DNA of 64,000 nt from JAZKHE01 sp040385525 (GTDB lineage: Bacteria; Bacteroidota; Bacteroidia; UBA4408): NCBI GenBank assembly GCA_040385525.1, contig JAZKHE010000002.1, forward strand, positions 682,001-746,000, read 5' to 3'. Position 1 is the first letter of the stretch; every line of letters begins with the position of its first letter. The notes beneath the pieces are model-generated. The model was not told where the DNA came from. It made no database searches and saw nothing but the letters and a program-made list of their open reading frames with translations. Positions 62,052-64,000 of the stretch are shown here, in pieces. Made by a program: the position numbers and the translations under genes.

Positions 62052-63215
62052 ATGAAAAAAATAGTTTTAGTTGTCTTTACTTTTCTTATCACCTTATGTT
62101 CTTTTGCCCAAATTAAAACAGGAGCAGAGCAAACCGATTTATATTTACCTCAGTTAAAAAACAAAACTGTTGTTGTGTTGGTTAATCATACGGCAACTAT
62201 TAAGCAAACCCATTTAGTTGACAGTTTGTTAAAACTAAAGATTAAAGTAAAAAAAATATTTTGCCCAGAGCATGGTTTTAGAGGCGATGCAGACGCTGGT
62301 GAGCATGTGAAAAATGCAAAAGATAAAAAAACTGGTTTGCCTATTGTTTCGTTATACGGAGCCAACAAAAAACCAAAACCTACCGATTTAAAAGGAATTG
62401 ATGTGGTTGTTTTTGATATTCAAGATGTTGGTGCACGTTTTTATACCTATATATCGAGTATGCACTACATGATGGAAGCTTGTGCTGAAAATAATGTTGA
62501 ATTTATTGTTTTGGACCGACCAAACCCGAATGGTTTTTATATAGATGGACCAATTCTTAAAAAAGAAAATAAATCGTTTATTGGTATGCACCCAATTCCT
62601 ATAGTTCATGGACTAACGATTGGTGAGTTGGCGCAAATGATTAACGGAGAAAAATGGCTAGAAAATGGCGTTAAGTGTAAACTTACAGTTGTACCTTGTT
62701 TAAACTATACGCACAAAACAATGTATGAATTACCTATAAAACCTTCTCCCAATTTACCCAATGCCAATTCAATTATATTGTATCCATCTGTTTGCTTGTT
62801 TGAGGGAACGGTAATTTCTGTAGGAAGAGGAACACCGCAACCATTCGAAATTATTGGTCATCCTAGTTTAAGCGATTCGTTATATAGCTTTACTCCAGTT
62901 GCAATAGAAGGAGCTAGTAAAAATCCACCTTTTAAAGATCAGTTATGCTATGGTTATAAACTGTGTATGATTTCTGATGATATAAAAAGTAAAAAACAAT
63001 TAAACTTAAGTTATTTGCTAAAAGTGTATAGCGAATATGGAGATAAAGCCAATTTTTTTACCAATTTTTTTAGATTATTGGCAGGTACCGACGAGTTACA
63101 AAAACAAATTGAACAAGGCTTGAGCGAAGAAGAAATTCGTAAATCGTGGAAAAGAGAAATAAACGTATACAAACATTTACGTAAAAACTATTTGTTGTAC
63201 GAAGATTTTGAGTAG
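62052..63215 (+). CDS. namZ: DUF1343 exo-beta-N-acetylmuramidase (NamZ type)
   Basis: 387 residues with a signal peptide (MKKIVLVVFTFLITLCSFA, then QIK). DUF1343 is now known as the NamZ family, which removes terminal N-acetylmuramic acid from peptidoglycan fragments, outside the cytoplasm. Family motifs: VLVNHTA (42-48), CPEHGFRGDADAGEHV (~74-89), DIQDVGARFYTY (~123-134), LDRPNPNG, SVGRGTPQPFEIIG. Glu and His of PEHGFRG and the surrounding acidic residues are the presumed active-site region. No other muropeptide-recycling gene is adjacent. Confidence 0.92.
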   Translation: MKKIVLVVFTFLITLCSFAQIKTGAEQTDLYLPQLKNKTVVVLVNHTATIKQTHLVDSLLKLKIKVKKIFCPEHGFRGDADAGEHVKNAKDKKTGLPIVSLYGANKKPKPTDLKGIDVVVFDIQDVGARFYTYISSMHYMMEACAENNVEFIVLDRPNPNGFYIDGPILKKENKSFIGMHPIPIVHGLTIGELAQMINGEKWLENGVKCKLTVVPCLNYTHKTMYELPIKPSPNLPNANSIILYPSVCLFEGTVISVGRGTPQPFEIIGHPSLSDSLYSFTPVAIEGASKNPPFKDQLCYGYKLCMISDDIKSKKQLNLSYLLKVYSEYGDKANFFTNFFRLLAGTDELQKQIEQGLSEEEIRKSWKREINVYKHLRKNYLLYEDFE

Positions 63216-63260
63216 TAAATTAAGTTAAATGCTAACTCATCAGGTAAAATATTTTATCAT

Positions 63261-63293
63261 CATCAATCCCGAAACAATTTCGGGATAGTGATG
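63261..63293. terminator. Hairpin between convergent genes
   Basis: Stem ATCCCGAAA / TTTCGGGAT (63266-63286) around CAA, with flanking CATCA / TGATG that could extend it. No T-run on either side, so it is a weak or factor-dependent terminator, or an mRNA 3'-end stabiliser. Confidence 0.5.
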
Positions 63294-63317
63294 TCTAAGC
63301 GTATTTGTTCGTTCTCG

Positions 63318-64000
63318 TTACACTCTAACTCCAACTACGCAGACATCATCTATCTGCTCTAAATCGCCACGCCAGCCTTCAAATTCGGTTTCTATAATTT
63401 TGTGTTGTTCGTTTAGCGGTTTAGAATGAATTTCTAATAATAATTCATTCAATCTTTTGTACATAAATTTTTTGCCTTTTGGTCCGCCAAACTGATCGGC
63501 TAATCCATCGGTTTGCAAATACAAGGTGTCGCCCTCTTGCATGTTAAAACTATACAAATTAAAATCATGCGTTAATTCGCCAATGCCAACAGGCATTTTA
63601 TCAGCGGTTAGTATTTTAATTTCGTTGTTGTTTATAACAATTGGTTTGTTGTGTGCAGCTGCATAAGTTATGGTTTTGTTGCCGTCTTCAACACAAATTA
63701 AAATACCATCAAAACCATCTTTTTGTTTTTCTTTACTCATGTTTTCTACTAAACGTTTTCTTACATGATTAAAAACTTCATTGGGTTTTTCAATACCTTT
63801 TTCGTTAATGGCTTCGCTCATAAAACCAATGTTTAGCAAACTCATAAATGCTCCAGGAACTCCATGTCCGGTGCTATCGCAAACAGCTAAATAAAATTTG
63901 TTTCCTTGTCGAGTTGCCCAATAAAAATCTCCACTAACAATATCTTTAGGCTTAAATAAAATAAAATGTTCTTTAATATTTTGTTTTAAATATTCGTCGT
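63318..64000 (-). CDS. SpoIIE/RsbU-type PP2C serine phosphatase (5' end outside window)
   Basis: The frame is open past ATG 63845 to the window edge, so the start lies beyond 64000. The visible 227 or so residues include FKPKDIVSGDFYW, AVCDSTGHGVPGAFMS and, near the end, LYLQTDGLADQFGGPKGKKF: all PP2C (SpoIIE) motifs with the metal-binding aspartates (GDFYW, CDSTGHG, TDGLADQ). Such phosphatases dephosphorylate anti-anti-sigma-type partners and often have an N-terminal sensor or TPR part, which would be outside the window. It is convergent with namZ. Confidence 0.92.
   Translation of the reverse strand, partial: DEYLKQNIKEHFILFKPKDIVSGDFYWATRQGNKFYLAVCDSTGHGVPGAFMSLLNIGFMSEAINEKGIEKPNEVFNHVRKRLVENMSKEKQKDGFDGILICVEDGNKTITYAAAHNKPIVINNNEIKILTADKMPVGIGELTHDFNLYSFNMQEGDTLYLQTDGLADQFGGPKGKKFMYKRLNELLLEIHSKPLNEQHKIIETEFEGWRGDLEQIDDVCVVGVRV

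Noticed and set aside
1..64000. tRNA, rRNA, transposase, integrase or prophage genes
   Set aside because: None recognised by reading on either strand; a covariance-model and profile search would be needed to exclude a divergent tRNA.

Overview
The window is AT-rich chromosomal DNA from a member of the Bacteroidota. The evidence is: several secreted proteins ending in type IX secretion (T9SS) sorting domains (YPNP near the start of the domain, KGVYFVKI or TGIYFLKV near its end), GloVer-repeat proteins, -7 boxes of the Bacteroidota type (TAnnTTTG), almost no Shine-Dalgarno sequences, and short intergenic repeats typical of this phylum. Genus cannot be fixed from the sequence alone. No rRNA, tRNA, CRISPR array, complete insertion sequence or prophage was seen.

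Layout. 1-622: 3' part of a membrane-anchored TPR protein. 769-5273 (minus): biotin operon bioB-bioF-bioD-(GIY-YIG)-bioA; the GIY-YIG gene lies in a repeat-bounded insertion. 5411-8730: three tandem cold-shock genes behind a DEAD-box helicase, and a second DEAD-box gene running the other way. 8805-23228: very large secreted proteins (FN3 and cadherin-like T9SS protein; a three-gene set ending in a metalloprotease that has lost its 3' end; a P-domain T9SS protein). 23547-28231: xdhC-xdhA-xdhB xanthine dehydrogenase set. 28314-31451: malate dehydrogenase, an Lgt-like protein and a TSUP exporter. 31567-33361 (minus): ECF sigma factor with a membrane-anchored FGE-fold protein. 33826-38050: sulfur module of two YeeE/YedE halves, a TsdA-like dihaem cytochrome c and a SoxB-like metallophosphoesterase, with a broken rhodanese gene upstream and a broken Crp/Fnr gene downstream. 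38047-39560: divergent oxyR and dps. 39951-46456: an unknown gene, then two 898-residue GloVer-repeat T9SS proteins produced by a 3.0-kb tandem duplication. 46619-48618 (minus): waaA and an outer-membrane protein. 48712-60747: nucleotide-sugar genes for UDP-glucuronate and UDP-xylose, a UDP-di-N-acetylated uronic acid, galE, rfbB and a WbpP-type epimerase, interrupted by two paralogous outer-membrane proteins and a lipoprotein. 60749-64000: LolC/E-type permease, NamZ-type muramidase and the 3' part of a SpoIIE-type phosphatase.

Working together: the biotin genes convert pimeloyl thioester to biotin (bioC/bioH are not in the window). The 48712-55146 genes supply sugars for surface polysaccharide. 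The sulfur module plausibly imports thiosulfate and oxidises it outside the cytoplasm, without SoxXA, SoxYZ or SoxCD nearby. The most unusual features are the GIY-YIG repeat cassette inside the biotin operon, the eroding sulfur module, the sigma/FGE pair and the sharply bounded tandem duplication.
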